In this document: one piece after another, positions 34,457 through 43,189 of the stretch
Layout of the letters: every line of letters starts with the position of its first letter
How positions within the stretch are numbered: the first letter of the stretch is position 1
Origin: Bradyrhizobium sp. 170
GTDB taxonomy: Bacteria; Pseudomonadota; Alphaproteobacteria; Rhizobiales; Xanthobacteraceae
NCBI RefSeq assembly: GCF_023101085.1
Contig: NZ_CP064703.1
Coordinates: 5,456,001 to 5,520,000 of the forward strand
Direction of reading: 5' to 3'
DNA length: 64,000 bases
The notes under the pieces: model-generated
What the model was told of the DNA's origin: nothing
Seen by the model: the letters and a program-made list of their open reading frames with translations, nothing else
Databases searched by the model: none
Translations under genes and position numbers: made by a program

Positions 34457-35854
34457 ATGACGATCGATTCAACCGGACCAGGCGAGATTTCGTTGGCGCG
34501 AGCGCTGGCTCGCACAGCGCTTGCCATCAATCCCGGCCGCTTCGATGCTGATGTCATCGCCAAGGCGAAAATCTGCCTGCTGGATTTCCTCTCTTGCGCT
34601 TTCGAGGCACGTAACCACCCGTGGAGCCGCCAGGCGATCGGCATCGCGCGCGCAGTCGGAAACGGCGCGACGATTGTCGGAACCGGCATGCTTGCCTCGC
34701 CGGGCGATGCGGCCTTCGCCAACGCCACCATGGGCCACGGCCTGGTGCGCGAAGACATGCACGCCGCCAGCATCTGCCACCATGGCGTAGTGATCTGGCC
34801 GACGCTGCTCGCCTTGTCGGAACGAACGACGCTGTCCGGCGCGTCATTCCTTGCCGCTGCAATCATCGGCTATGAGACCGGCGCACAGATCGGACGCGCC
34901 CTCTTTACCGCCGATCTTGCCCGTCTCTACCGGCCGACCGGCCTTGTTGCGCCACTCGGCGCAGCGATGGCGGGAAGCTATGCCCTTGGTCTTAGCGAGA
35001 GTGCTGCAACCAGCGCAGTCGCCATTGCCGCCAACACATCGTCCGGCCTGAACGAATGGCCCCGCGCCGGCGGCTCCGAGATGTATTTCCATCCGGGCTT
35101 TGCCGCGCGCAACGCGATTGCCGCGATCGAACTGGCCGAGGCCGGCGCCCTCGCCTCGGAGACGATCCTTGAGGGCGAGGCCGGATTGTTCGCCGCCTTC
35201 CGCCGCCAGGCTGCCCCGTCCGAGATCCGGTTGTTTGCCGGCGCAGAGCCCGAGATCATGGCCGTCTATAACAAGCCCGCTCCCGCCTGCAATTTCGCGC
35301 AGACAGCGGCGCAGGCAGCCCTGCGCGCCGCGCGCGAACTCGGGACATCGGAAGACATCGCGACCGTTGCGATCCGGGTCCCCGAAGCGGCGGCCCGCTA
35401 CCCCGGCTGCGACTCCAAGGGGCCATTTCACAATGCGCTGCAAGCCAAAATGAGCATTCCCTTCAGCGTCGCTGCCGTGCTGGCGCGCGGTGCGCTCGAA
35501 GAGGAGAATTACGCGCGAGTCGACAATCCCTGGATACTCCGCCTCATCGAACGGACCGATCTGCAAAGCGCGCCTGACCTCACCGCCGCATTCCCGGCGA
35601 ACCAGGGCGCCGAGGTTCTTGTTGGCCTGCGCGACGGAAAGACCATCCATCAGCGTCTCGAGAATGTCGTCGCCGCGACGCCGGAGGAGATCCGTGTCCG
35701 CTTTCGGCAGGCCGCTTCCGACGTCATCGGCGACAAGCATGTACGCCATCTGGAAGAGCTGGTGGATAATTGCACATCACTTCCGGACAGCCGCGTCATC
35801 GCCGCCCGGTGCCGGCTTGAACCGACAGAGCAACGACTGCGGCCAGCATCATGA
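34457..35854 (+). CDS. MmgE/PrpD-family protein (second copy)
   Basis: A 465-residue MmgE/PrpD protein: LLDFLSCAFEARNHPWSRQA, ATMGHGLVREDMHAASICHH, GSYALGLSESAATSAVAIAA and YNKPAPACNFAQTAAQAALR are typical segments. It differs clearly from the copy at 32009, so the pair arose by old duplication or separate acquisition. It follows the beta-hydroxyacid dehydrogenase by 33 bp, and its stop overlaps the start of a 40-codon open frame that leads into livH. Confidence 0.87.
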   Translation: MTIDSTGPGEISLARALARTALAINPGRFDADVIAKAKICLLDFLSCAFEARNHPWSRQAIGIARAVGNGATIVGTGMLASPGDAAFANATMGHGLVREDMHAASICHHGVVIWPTLLALSERTTLSGASFLAAAIIGYETGAQIGRALFTADLARLYRPTGLVAPLGAAMAGSYALGLSESAATSAVAIAANTSSGLNEWPRAGGSEMYFHPGFAARNAIAAIELAEAGALASETILEGEAGLFAAFRRQAAPSEIRLFAGAEPEIMAVYNKPAPACNFAQTAAQAALRAARELGTSEDIATVAIRVPEAAARYPGCDSKGPFHNALQAKMSIPFSVAAVLARGALEEENYARVDNPWILRLIERTDLQSAPDLTAAFPANQGAEVLVGLRDGKTIHQRLENVVAATPEEIRVRFRQAASDVIGDKHVRHLEELVDNCTSLPDSRVIAARCRLEPTEQRLRPAS

Positions 35855-35973
35855 TCGATAACGACAAACGGAAAATGGGGGGCACAATGTTCAAGCGCGA
35901 GATGGCCGACGAGGCCATATCTATAGCCGGTCCGAAACACGGATACTCCCTCCTTGCGCGAGGTCTCCGGTGA
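35851..35973 (+). CDS. Possible 40-codon bridging ORF between prpD-like gene and livH
   Basis: ATG at 35851 overlaps the MmgE/PrpD stop (ATGA) and TGA at 35971-35973 overlaps the livH GTG start (GTGA). The frame encodes 40 residues, basic and without membrane segments. A second in-frame ATG at 35887 has GGGGGG 6 nt before it and gives 28 residues. The double overlap fits translational coupling; whether the peptide itself has a role is unknown. Confidence 0.35.
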   Translation: MIDNDKRKMGGTMFKREMADEAISIAGPKHGYSLLARGLR

Positions 35974-36920
35974 CCCAGGCGCTGGAAGGCTTCCTGCAAG
36001 CGTTGTCCGCCGGACTTTTGATCGGCGCGGTCTACGGCTTGATGTGCGTCGGGCTCGGGCTGATTTTCGGCGTCATGCGGGTAATCAATTTCGCCCAGGG
36101 CGATTTCATGATGCTCGGCATGTATGCGGCGTTCTATTTCTTCACCGCACTCGGTGTGCAGGCCACGTTCGGCAACACCTTCGGACCGTTCGTCGCGATC
36201 CTGCTGGCCGGCCCGGTGCTGGCTGCCTTCGGTTACTTCGTCCACCTCACCCTGATCTCGCGCGTATCCGGCACGCGCACCTCTTCGCTCGAGGGAGAGG
36301 GTCATTATGCCCAGCTCATTCTGACGCTGGGGATCGCGCTGATCCTGCAGAACGGCGGCCTGCTCGTGTTCGGCTCGGTGCTGGCCTCGATCCGGACGCC
36401 GCTGTCGAGTTCGGCGTGGGAGCTTGGACCGCTGTTTTATGACGTCAGCGTCTTCATCAACAAGGCGCGCGGGATAGACGCGGTTGTTTCGCTGGTGACG
36501 ATGCTGCTGCTGACGCTAATGATCACGCGGTCGCGGATCGGAAAGTCGCTGCGGGCCGCGGCCGATAATCCTACCGCGGCAACCTATATGGGCATCGACG
36601 TCGACCGCGCGCACCGCATAGCCTTCGCGCTCGGCACCGGTATCACCGCCATTGCCGGCGGCCTGCTCGCCACCAATTATCCCTTTCATCCCTTCGTCGG
36701 CGTCGAATACGTCATCGTCATGTATGCCGGCGTCGTGCTCGGCGGCATGGGCAGCATCATCGGCGCCTTCTGGGGTGGCATGACGATCGGGCTGGTCCAG
36801 CAGATGTCGACGCTGATCCTGCCGACGCAATTGCAGAACGCCGCGATCTTCGTCGTGTTTCTCCTGATCATCTTTTTTCGCCCGCAAGGTTTCTTCGGGC
36901 GCATGGTCGAGAGGACATGA
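35970..36920 (+). CDS. Branched-chain-amino-acid-type ABC transporter permease, LivH-like
   Basis: A 316-residue inner-membrane permease with about 8 segments. Start is GTG 35970 with GAGG 6 nt upstream. Family motifs: SAGLLIGAVYGLMCVGLGLI near the N-terminus, INFAQGDFMMLGMYAAFYFF, MGIDVDRAHRIAFALGTGIT and the C-terminal GGMGSIIGAFWGGMTIGLVQ. It pairs with the LivM half of the next gene, whose start overlaps its stop by 4 nt (ATGA). Confidence 0.93.
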   Translation: MTQALEGFLQALSAGLLIGAVYGLMCVGLGLIFGVMRVINFAQGDFMMLGMYAAFYFFTALGVQATFGNTFGPFVAILLAGPVLAAFGYFVHLTLISRVSGTRTSSLEGEGHYAQLILTLGIALILQNGGLLVFGSVLASIRTPLSSSAWELGPLFYDVSVFINKARGIDAVVSLVTMLLLTLMITRSRIGKSLRAAADNPTAATYMGIDVDRAHRIAFALGTGITAIAGGLLATNYPFHPFVGVEYVIVMYAGVVLGGMGSIIGAFWGGMTIGLVQQMSTLILPTQLQNAAIFVVFLLIIFFRPQGFFGRMVERT

Positions 36921-38707
36921 CCATGCGTGGATGGCGATCGCTGCTGCCTATCATTGTCTTCACCGCCCTCTATGCGGCGGTGTCGCTGAGCGTGACCAAT
37001 TCCTATTACCAGCTGGTGATGACGCTGGTTCCGGTCTGGGCGATATTCGGCCTGTCGTGGAACCTGCTTAGTGGATACACCGGACTGATCTCGTTCGGTC
37101 ACGCCGCCTTCTTCGGCGTCGGCGCCTATGCCGTCGTGCTCGGCCAGATCCATTTCGACCTGTCGCCATGGATCATGATCCCCATCGCAGCCATCTTCGG
37201 CGGCATCGCCGGATTGCTGATCGGCTTTCCGACCTTCCGCCTGCAGGGTCACTACTTTGCGCTGGCGATGCTCGCCTACCCGCTCGCCATTCTCTACGTG
37301 TTCGAATGGCTCGGCCTTCAGGAAGTTACGCTGCCAATCAAGCGCGACAATCCGATCGCCTATATGCAATTCGCCGATCACCGTCTCTACACGCTGCTGG
37401 CTCTGGCGATGATGCTTGCCACGATCCTGCTGACGCGCGCCATCGAACGGTCGCGCTTCGGCATGGCGCTGCTTGCGATCAAGCAGAACGAGGCTGCCGC
37501 GGAAGCCGCGGGAATCAACACGCTGGCCTGGAAGCTCCGTGCCGTCACGCTCAGCGGAGCCATCGCCGGAGCGGTTGGCGGGTTCTACGCCGTCGTGCTG
37601 CTGGTGGTGACCCCGCAATCGGTATTCGGCATGCTGGTGTCGGCCCAGGCGCTGACGGTCGCCATGTTCGGCGGTGTCGGAACGGTCTGGGGGCCGGTGA
37701 TCGGATCGGTGATCCTGATCCCGTTGGCCGAAACGCTCAACGCCGAAGCAGGCTCGCGCTTTCCCGGAATTCAGGGGGTGATCTACGGCCTCGCCATCAT
37801 ATGCGTCATCCTGCTCGCGCCTGAGGGCCTGTTCTGGAAAGTGCGCGATTTCCTGCGCAAGCGGTCGGCGCTGCCGGTGGCGGCAACGCCGACCGCACTG
37901 GACGTCTCGGTTGCAGTTCCGGTCCCCGCCGCACTAGCGCCAGCGCGTACCGAGCGATCCGTTGGGACAGGTGACGTCGTCCTGGAAGTTCGCAACCTGT
38001 CGCGCTCGTTCGGTGGATTGAAGGCCGTGCAGGATGTCAGCTTCAAGCTACGACAAAACGAGATCCTCGGGATCATCGGCCCCAACGGTGCCGGCAAGAC
38101 CACGCTGTTCAACCTTCTGAACGGATTCCTTCGGCCAGGAACGGGCGAAATCCTCCTCGACGGACGCGAGATGTCCGGCCGCAAGCCGCATGAGCTCTGC
38201 GAGGCCGGCATCGGCCGCACCTTCCAGATCATGCGCCCGTTCCTGCGCATGTCGATTTCAGACAATGTCGTGGTCGGTGCCTATGTCCGCGCCAAGACCG
38301 ATGCCGAAGCAAGGCAACTGGCCGCCGACGCGATTACCCGCGTCGGCCTGTCCGAAATCGCCGACCGCATCGCAGGTGAACTCACGACCAAGGAATTACG
38401 GCTGATGGAGCTTGCCCGCGCGCTGGCCGGACAGCCGCGCATCCTGCTGCTCGACGAGACGCTCGCAGGCCTCGGCCATGACGAAGCCAACGAGGTCGTG
38501 GCAGTGATCCAGCGGCTGGCCCGCGACGGCATGACGATCGCGATCATTGAACACACGATGCAGGCGATGGTCCGTCTGGTCGACAGTTTCCTAGTGCTCG
38601 ACCACGGCGCCGTTATCGTCGAGGGCGAACCGGAAGCGGTCACCCGCGACAGCCGCGTCATCGAAGCCTATCTCGGCAAGAAATGGATGGCCCATGCTCC
38701 GCATTGA
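36917..38707 (+). CDS. LivM-LivG fusion: ABC permease and ATP-binding protein
   Basis: A 596-residue fusion. Residues about 1-310 are a LivM-type permease (LSGYTGLISFGHAAFFGVGA and GMALLAIKQNEAAAEAAGIN). After a proline/alanine linker, residues about 350-590 are a LivG-type ATPase: Walker A IGPNGAGKTTLFNLLNGFLR near residue 390 and Walker B ILLLDETLAGLGHDEAN near 510. The ABC signature position reads ELTTKELRLMELARALAG rather than LSGGQ, a divergence tolerated in some LivG proteins. The stop overlaps the livF start by 14 bp. Confidence 0.92.
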   Translation: MTMRGWRSLLPIIVFTALYAAVSLSVTNSYYQLVMTLVPVWAIFGLSWNLLSGYTGLISFGHAAFFGVGAYAVVLGQIHFDLSPWIMIPIAAIFGGIAGLLIGFPTFRLQGHYFALAMLAYPLAILYVFEWLGLQEVTLPIKRDNPIAYMQFADHRLYTLLALAMMLATILLTRAIERSRFGMALLAIKQNEAAAEAAGINTLAWKLRAVTLSGAIAGAVGGFYAVVLLVVTPQSVFGMLVSAQALTVAMFGGVGTVWGPVIGSVILIPLAETLNAEAGSRFPGIQGVIYGLAIICVILLAPEGLFWKVRDFLRKRSALPVAATPTALDVSVAVPVPAALAPARTERSVGTGDVVLEVRNLSRSFGGLKAVQDVSFKLRQNEILGIIGPNGAGKTTLFNLLNGFLRPGTGEILLDGREMSGRKPHELCEAGIGRTFQIMRPFLRMSISDNVVVGAYVRAKTDAEARQLAADAITRVGLSEIADRIAGELTTKELRLMELARALAGQPRILLLDETLAGLGHDEANEVVAVIQRLARDGMTIAIIEHTMQAMVRLVDSFLVLDHGAVIVEGEPEAVTRDSRVIEAYLGKKWMAHAPH

Positions 38708-39401
38708 AGGGCTGACCGCCGGCTATTCCGCGATCCCCGTGTTGAACGGCGTCTCGATCAAGGTCGAGGAAGGCCAGTTCGTCGCGATCGTCGGGCCGAA
38801 CGGCGCCGGCAAGACCACGTTGTTCAAGACAATTTCCGGCATCGTGCGCCCGAGCGCGGGAACGATCAAGTTCGGAGATCACGACCTTCTCTCAATCCGG
38901 CCGGCGCAACGCGCGCATCTCGGCATCGCTCACGTTCCGGAAGGACGACAGGTCTTTCCCTCGCTCACCGTGATGGAAAACCTCGAGATGGGCGCGATGA
39001 CCGAGGCCGGCCAGCGCGACTGGCAACACAACATCGAGCGCATCTTCGAATGGCTGCCGATCCTGGCCGAGCGCCGCGGCCAGTTCGCAGGCACGCTCTC
39101 GGGCGGACAGCAGCAGATGCTGGCGATCGGCCGCGGGTTAGCCTCCTCGCCCAAACTCCTGATGCTGGATGAACCCTCGATGGGCCTCGCGCCCACGATC
39201 GCGGATTTCATCTTCGAACGGCTGATCGAAATCCGCCGGCAATCGAACCTGACGATCCTGCTGGTCGAACAGCGCGTCGCGGAGGCGCTCGAATCCGCCG
39301 ACCACGGCTACGTTCTCGAAGCCGGACGCGTCGCACTCGAAGGCAACAACCAAACCTTGCGGGCGGACGACCGCATCCGCAAGGCTTACCTCGGCATGTA
39401 A
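38694..39401 (+). CDS. Branched-chain-amino-acid-type ABC transporter ATP-binding protein, LivF-like
   Basis: A 235-residue ATPase: Walker A VGPNGAGKTTLFKTISGIVR, Q-loop region HVPEGRQVFPSLTVMENLEM, signature LSGGQQQMLAIGRGLASSPK and Walker B LLMLDEPSMGLAPTIADFIF. It pairs with the LivG half of the fusion protein. The start lies inside the preceding gene (14 bp overlap). Binding-protein genes follow 36 bp downstream. Confidence 0.93.
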   Translation: MLRIEGLTAGYSAIPVLNGVSIKVEEGQFVAIVGPNGAGKTTLFKTISGIVRPSAGTIKFGDHDLLSIRPAQRAHLGIAHVPEGRQVFPSLTVMENLEMGAMTEAGQRDWQHNIERIFEWLPILAERRGQFAGTLSGGQQQMLAIGRGLASSPKLLMLDEPSMGLAPTIADFIFERLIEIRRQSNLTILLVEQRVAEALESADHGYVLEAGRVALEGNNQTLRADDRIRKAYLGM

Positions 39402-39437
39402 CCAACAAACATCAACAACACCATTGGGAAGGCGAAA

Positions 39438-40694
39438 ATGGGCCAGGATAACGCATCCGACAAGATCTCGAAGACGTCACTGACGCGGCGAACCGTGCTC
39501 TCAGGTGCGGCCGCAATCGGCCTGTCGACGGTGGCGCGCGCGCAGCAGCCGGCCGAGGTCAAGGTCGGCCTGATCGTGCCGCTGTCGGGCATCTATACAA
39601 GGCCGGGTCAGGTGATGCGCATGGGCGCCGAGATGGGCATCGAGCACATCAACGCGCAAGGCGGCATCAAATCGCTCGGCGGCGCGAAGATGAAGCTTGT
39701 CGTGATCGATTGCGGCGACACCACGGAGAAGGCCAAGAACGCGGCGCAGCGCATGGTCGCCCAGGAGGCCGATCTGGTTGCGGCAACCGGCTCCTATCTG
39801 AGTTCCTTCACGCTGGCGGTGACCGAGGTTACCGAACGCGCCGAACTGCCAATGCTCACGCTGTCCTATTCGGACTTGCTGACCGAGCGAGGCTTCAAAT
39901 TCATCTTCCAGACGGCCGCGCCTGCAAGCCGGCAGTCGGAGCTTGGCTTGCCCGAACTGATGAAGCTTGCCGAAGCCGCATCCGGCAAGCGTCCGAAGAC
40001 GGTGGCGATCCTGATGGACAACACGGCGACCTCGGTTGCGACCGCCAAGGCGCTCAAGGAGAAGATCTTTGCGCAGGAAGGCCTGCAACTGGTCGTCGAG
40101 GAGGTGTGGACGCCGCCGCTTTCGGACGCCACGCCGCTGATCCAGAAGGTCAGGTCGGCCCGACCGGACCTGCTACTGTTCATGCCCAACGCGATATCGG
40201 ACGCCAAGCTCGGCCTGGAAAAGATCAACGAGTTCGGGCTTGGCCAGGGCAAAATTCCAACCGTCTCCTTCTCGATCACGATCGCCGAACCCGATATGCT
40301 GCAAAGCGTCAGCACCGACGCCGTGCAGGGCATCATGACGGTGGTCGCTAACTGGGGTTCGAAGGGCCACGAGGCCCTGATCGCCGAGTTGAAGGCGAAG
40401 TACAAAGAGCCCTGGATGACGCAGAACGTCATCTCGACCTATGGCGACATGTGGTTAATGAAGGCCGCGCTCGAACAAGCCGGCAAGGCCGACCGCCTGG
40501 CCGTTGCGCAGGCGTTCCGCACCATGGATGGCGGTCCGTCGAAACACTATCCCGGCGGCCAGCTCAAGTTCGACGAAAAGGGCCGCCGTGTCGGCGCCGG
40601 CGTCGTGATCGTGCAGTGGCAATCCGGCGTGCCCGTCACCGTCTTTCCGTCCGACCTCGCATTAGCCGCTCCGTTCTGGCCGAAGAAGTCTTGA
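39438..40694 (+). CDS. ABC transporter substrate-binding protein, Liv/aromatic type (copy 1)
   Basis: A 418-residue periplasmic binding protein with a twin-arginine-like signal (TRRTVLSGAAAIGLSTVARA, cleavage before QQPAEV). The type I fold begins VKVGLIVPLSGIYTRPGQVM and includes MGIEHINAQGGIKSLGGAKM. It is followed directly by a paralogue, with about 70 percent identity by eye through most of the length. Probably the main solute receptor for the adjacent LivH/LivMG/LivF transporter. Confidence 0.92.
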   Translation: MGQDNASDKISKTSLTRRTVLSGAAAIGLSTVARAQQPAEVKVGLIVPLSGIYTRPGQVMRMGAEMGIEHINAQGGIKSLGGAKMKLVVIDCGDTTEKAKNAAQRMVAQEADLVAATGSYLSSFTLAVTEVTERAELPMLTLSYSDLLTERGFKFIFQTAAPASRQSELGLPELMKLAEAASGKRPKTVAILMDNTATSVATAKALKEKIFAQEGLQLVVEEVWTPPLSDATPLIQKVRSARPDLLLFMPNAISDAKLGLEKINEFGLGQGKIPTVSFSITIAEPDMLQSVSTDAVQGIMTVVANWGSKGHEALIAELKAKYKEPWMTQNVISTYGDMWLMKAALEQAGKADRLAVAQAFRTMDGGPSKHYPGGQLKFDEKGRRVGAGVVIVQWQSGVPVTVFPSDLALAAPFWPKKS

Positions 40695-40731
40695 TCGCAA
40701 CGCGTTTCAAACATTTCAGGGAGGAATAGTC

Positions 40732-41967
40732 ATGACAGAAATCACCCGGGCCGCATTGACGCGGCGCGGCCTGCTCGCCGGCGCATCCGCCGGTCTGATC
40801 TCGTCTCGCGTGTGGGCTCAGCAACCATCCGAAGTGAAGGTCGGGTTGCTGGTGCCAATCTCGGGCCTCTATGCGCGCCCGGGAGCCGTGATGCGCCACG
40901 GTGCCGAGATGGGGGTGGAACACATCAACGCGCAAGGCGGCATCAAGTCGCTCGGTGGCGCCAAGCTCAAGCTGGTCGTGCTCGATTCCGGCGATACCAC
41001 CGAGAAGGCCAAAAATGCCGCGCAGCGCATGGTCGCGCAGGAACCCGATTTGGTGGCGGCCAGCGGTTCCTATCTGAGTTCATTCACGCTGGCGGTCACC
41101 GAGGTCACGGAGCGGGCCAATCTTCCGGTCCTCACCCTCTCCTACTCCGACCTGATTACCGATCGCGGCTTCAAATATGTCTTCCAGACATCGGCTACGG
41201 CGGGGTCGCAGGCAAAACAGGCTTTGCCGCAGATCGTGAAGCTTGCTGAAACCGCTTCCGGAAAGAAGCCCAAGACGGTCGCGATCATCACCGACAACAC
41301 CGCGGCATCGGTTTCTTCGGCAAAGGCGATGCGAGACGGCCTGCTTGCCGAAAATGGGCTGCAACTGATCGTCGACGAAACCTTTACCCCGCCTCTCGCT
41401 GACGCCACCTCGCTGGTTCAAAAAATCCGGTCGGCGAAACCTGACCTGCTGTTCTTCCTGCCGACCGTGATTTCCGACGCCAAGCTGCTGCTCGAGAAGA
41501 TGAACGAGTTCGGTCTAGGACAAGGCAAGATTCCGACCATCTCGTTCGGTATCGCCATCGCCGAGCCCGACATGCTGCAGACCGTGAGCCCGGAATTGCT
41601 GCAGGGCCTGCTCACCTGCGTCGCGAGTTGGGGCGCCAAGGGGCACGAGGCGCTGATCGCCGAACTCAAGACTCGCTACAAGGAACCTTGGATGACGCAG
41701 AATGCGATCTCCACCTATGGCGACATGTGGGTGATCAAGGACGCGCTCGAGAAGGCCGGCAAGGCTGACCGCGTTGCCGTGGCCGACGCGCTGCGCACCA
41801 TGGATGCAGGTCCCTCGAAATATTACCCGCTCGGCGAAATCAAGTTCGACGAAAAGGGCCGACGCGTCGGCGCTGGCATGACCATCGTGCAGTGGCAGGC
41901 TGGCGTTCCAGTCACGGTATTCCCGCCGCAACTGGCGCTGTCCCAGCCGTTCTGGCCCAAAAACTAG
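40732..41967 (+). CDS. ABC transporter substrate-binding protein, Liv/aromatic type (copy 2)
   Basis: A 411-residue paralogue of the preceding gene, again with a twin-arginine-like signal (TRRGLLAGASAGLISSRVWA). GGGAGG precedes the ATG. Differences concentrate in ligand-facing stretches: QTSATAGSQAKQALPQIVKL here versus QTAAPASRQSELGLPELMKL in copy 1, and DETFTPPLADATS versus EEVWTPPLSDATP. Two receptors for one permease suggest broadened or split ligand range. Confidence 0.92.
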   Translation: MTEITRAALTRRGLLAGASAGLISSRVWAQQPSEVKVGLLVPISGLYARPGAVMRHGAEMGVEHINAQGGIKSLGGAKLKLVVLDSGDTTEKAKNAAQRMVAQEPDLVAASGSYLSSFTLAVTEVTERANLPVLTLSYSDLITDRGFKYVFQTSATAGSQAKQALPQIVKLAETASGKKPKTVAIITDNTAASVSSAKAMRDGLLAENGLQLIVDETFTPPLADATSLVQKIRSAKPDLLFFLPTVISDAKLLLEKMNEFGLGQGKIPTISFGIAIAEPDMLQTVSPELLQGLLTCVASWGAKGHEALIAELKTRYKEPWMTQNAISTYGDMWVIKDALEKAGKADRVAVADALRTMDAGPSKYYPLGEIKFDEKGRRVGAGMTIVQWQAGVPVTVFPPQLALSQPFWPKN

Positions 41968-41986
41968 CTGAAGATTGGATACCGAT

Positions 41987-42367
41987 ATGGACAAGGCGAC
42001 ATACGATCGAGGCCTCCAGATCCGCAAGAGCGTGCTGGGCAATGAATTCGTCGACAAGGCGATCGCATCAGCCGACGACTTCAACCGTCCGATGCAGGAC
42101 CTCACCACGGAGTATTGCTGGGGCTATGTCTGGGGCCGCGACGGCCTTTCGCACAAGACCCGCAGTTTCCTCAACCTCGCGATGCTTTGCGCGCTCAACC
42201 GGCCACAGGAACTCAAGACCCACGTGCGGGGCGCCCTGACCAACGGCGCCACGCGCGAGGAGATACGCGAGGTGTTCATGCAGGTCGCGATCTACTGCGG
42301 CGTGCCGGCCGGCGTCGACGCCTTCCGCAACGCCAAGGAAGTATTTGCCGAACTGGACAAGAAGTAG
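41987..42367 (+). CDS. Carboxymuconolactone decarboxylase family protein (second copy)
   Basis: A 126-residue PcaC-like protein starting MDKATYDRGLQIRKSVLGNE at ATG 41987. Conserved segments TEYCWGYVWGRDGLSHKTRS, LNRPQELKTHVRGALTNGAT and QVAIYCGVPAGVDAFRNAKE align with the copy at 31583. It follows the second binding protein by 19 bp and precedes two SDRs, so it is part of the transporter-catabolic operon. Lactone decarboxylation is the family reaction; the substrate here is unknown. Confidence 0.86.
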   Translation: MDKATYDRGLQIRKSVLGNEFVDKAIASADDFNRPMQDLTTEYCWGYVWGRDGLSHKTRSFLNLAMLCALNRPQELKTHVRGALTNGATREEIREVFMQVAIYCGVPAGVDAFRNAKEVFAELDKK

Positions 42368-42382
42368 TCGGAGCTTGAGGCG

Positions 42383-43156
42383 ATGTTGAAGGGCAAATGG
42401 GCTCTCGTGACCGGGGCGACGGCGGGCTTGGGCCTGGCCGTGGCTGAAAGCCTTGCCGGCGCGGGAGCCAACATTGTCCTGCACGATCTGAACGAACCGG
42501 TGCAGACGCGAGATCGTCTTCGCGCGCAATTCGGCGTCGATACAGTCAGCGTCGCGGCCGACCTGTCGCAGCGCGCCGCCATAGAAGCGATGATGGCCGG
42601 CCTGCTCGGCCGCATCGGCGCGGTCGACATATTGGTGAACAACGCGGTGGTCCGGCATTTTTCACCGGTCGAACACTTCCCGCCGGAACGGTGGGACGAA
42701 GCGATCGCCGTCAATCTGTCGGCCCCGTTCCACCTGATTCGTCTCGCATTGCCCGGGATGAAAGCGCGACGCTGGGGCCGCATCATCAACATGGCCTCGA
42801 TCTATTCGACCCGCGCGGTCGCGGACCGGATCGATTATGTGACCACCAAGACCGCTATCGTCGGCATGACCCGTGCGGTCGCAATTGAAACCACGAAGAG
42901 CGGGATTACCTGCAATGCGCTGTGCCCGGGCACGCTGCCGACGCCGGCCATTCAGGGAAAAATCGCAGGGATCGCGGCCAGCGAAGGCCGCGGCATCGAC
43001 GAGACTACCAGCGACTATCTGGCGACCCGCCAGCCGACCGGGCGGTTTGTCGCCATGGAGGCCGTCGGTGCGATGGCTGCCTTCCTCTGCAGCCCGGCCG
43101 CACAGGATATCACGGGGGCAACGCTGCCGATCGATGGGGGCTGGTCCGTCGCATGA
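42383..43156 (+). CDS. Short-chain dehydrogenase/reductase, 3-hydroxybutyrate-dehydrogenase-like
   Basis: A 257-residue SDR: WALVTGATAGLGLAVAESLA (cofactor loop), LVNNAVV after strand four, catalytic INMASIYSTRAVADRIDYVT with YVTTK, and a C-terminal DITGATLPIDGGWSVA ending. The order and the AIQGKIAGIAASEGR-like insertion recall D-3-hydroxybutyrate dehydrogenases. HDLNEP after strand two carries Asp, favouring NAD. GAGG precedes the ATG; 15 bp after the CMD gene. Confidence 0.87.
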   Translation: MLKGKWALVTGATAGLGLAVAESLAGAGANIVLHDLNEPVQTRDRLRAQFGVDTVSVAADLSQRAAIEAMMAGLLGRIGAVDILVNNAVVRHFSPVEHFPPERWDEAIAVNLSAPFHLIRLALPGMKARRWGRIINMASIYSTRAVADRIDYVTTKTAIVGMTRAVAIETTKSGITCNALCPGTLPTPAIQGKIAGIAASEGRGIDETTSDYLATRQPTGRFVAMEAVGAMAAFLCSPAAQDITGATLPIDGGWSVA

Positions 43157-43189
43157 GCATCATCGGCCGTCCCACGCAGGAGATCTACA

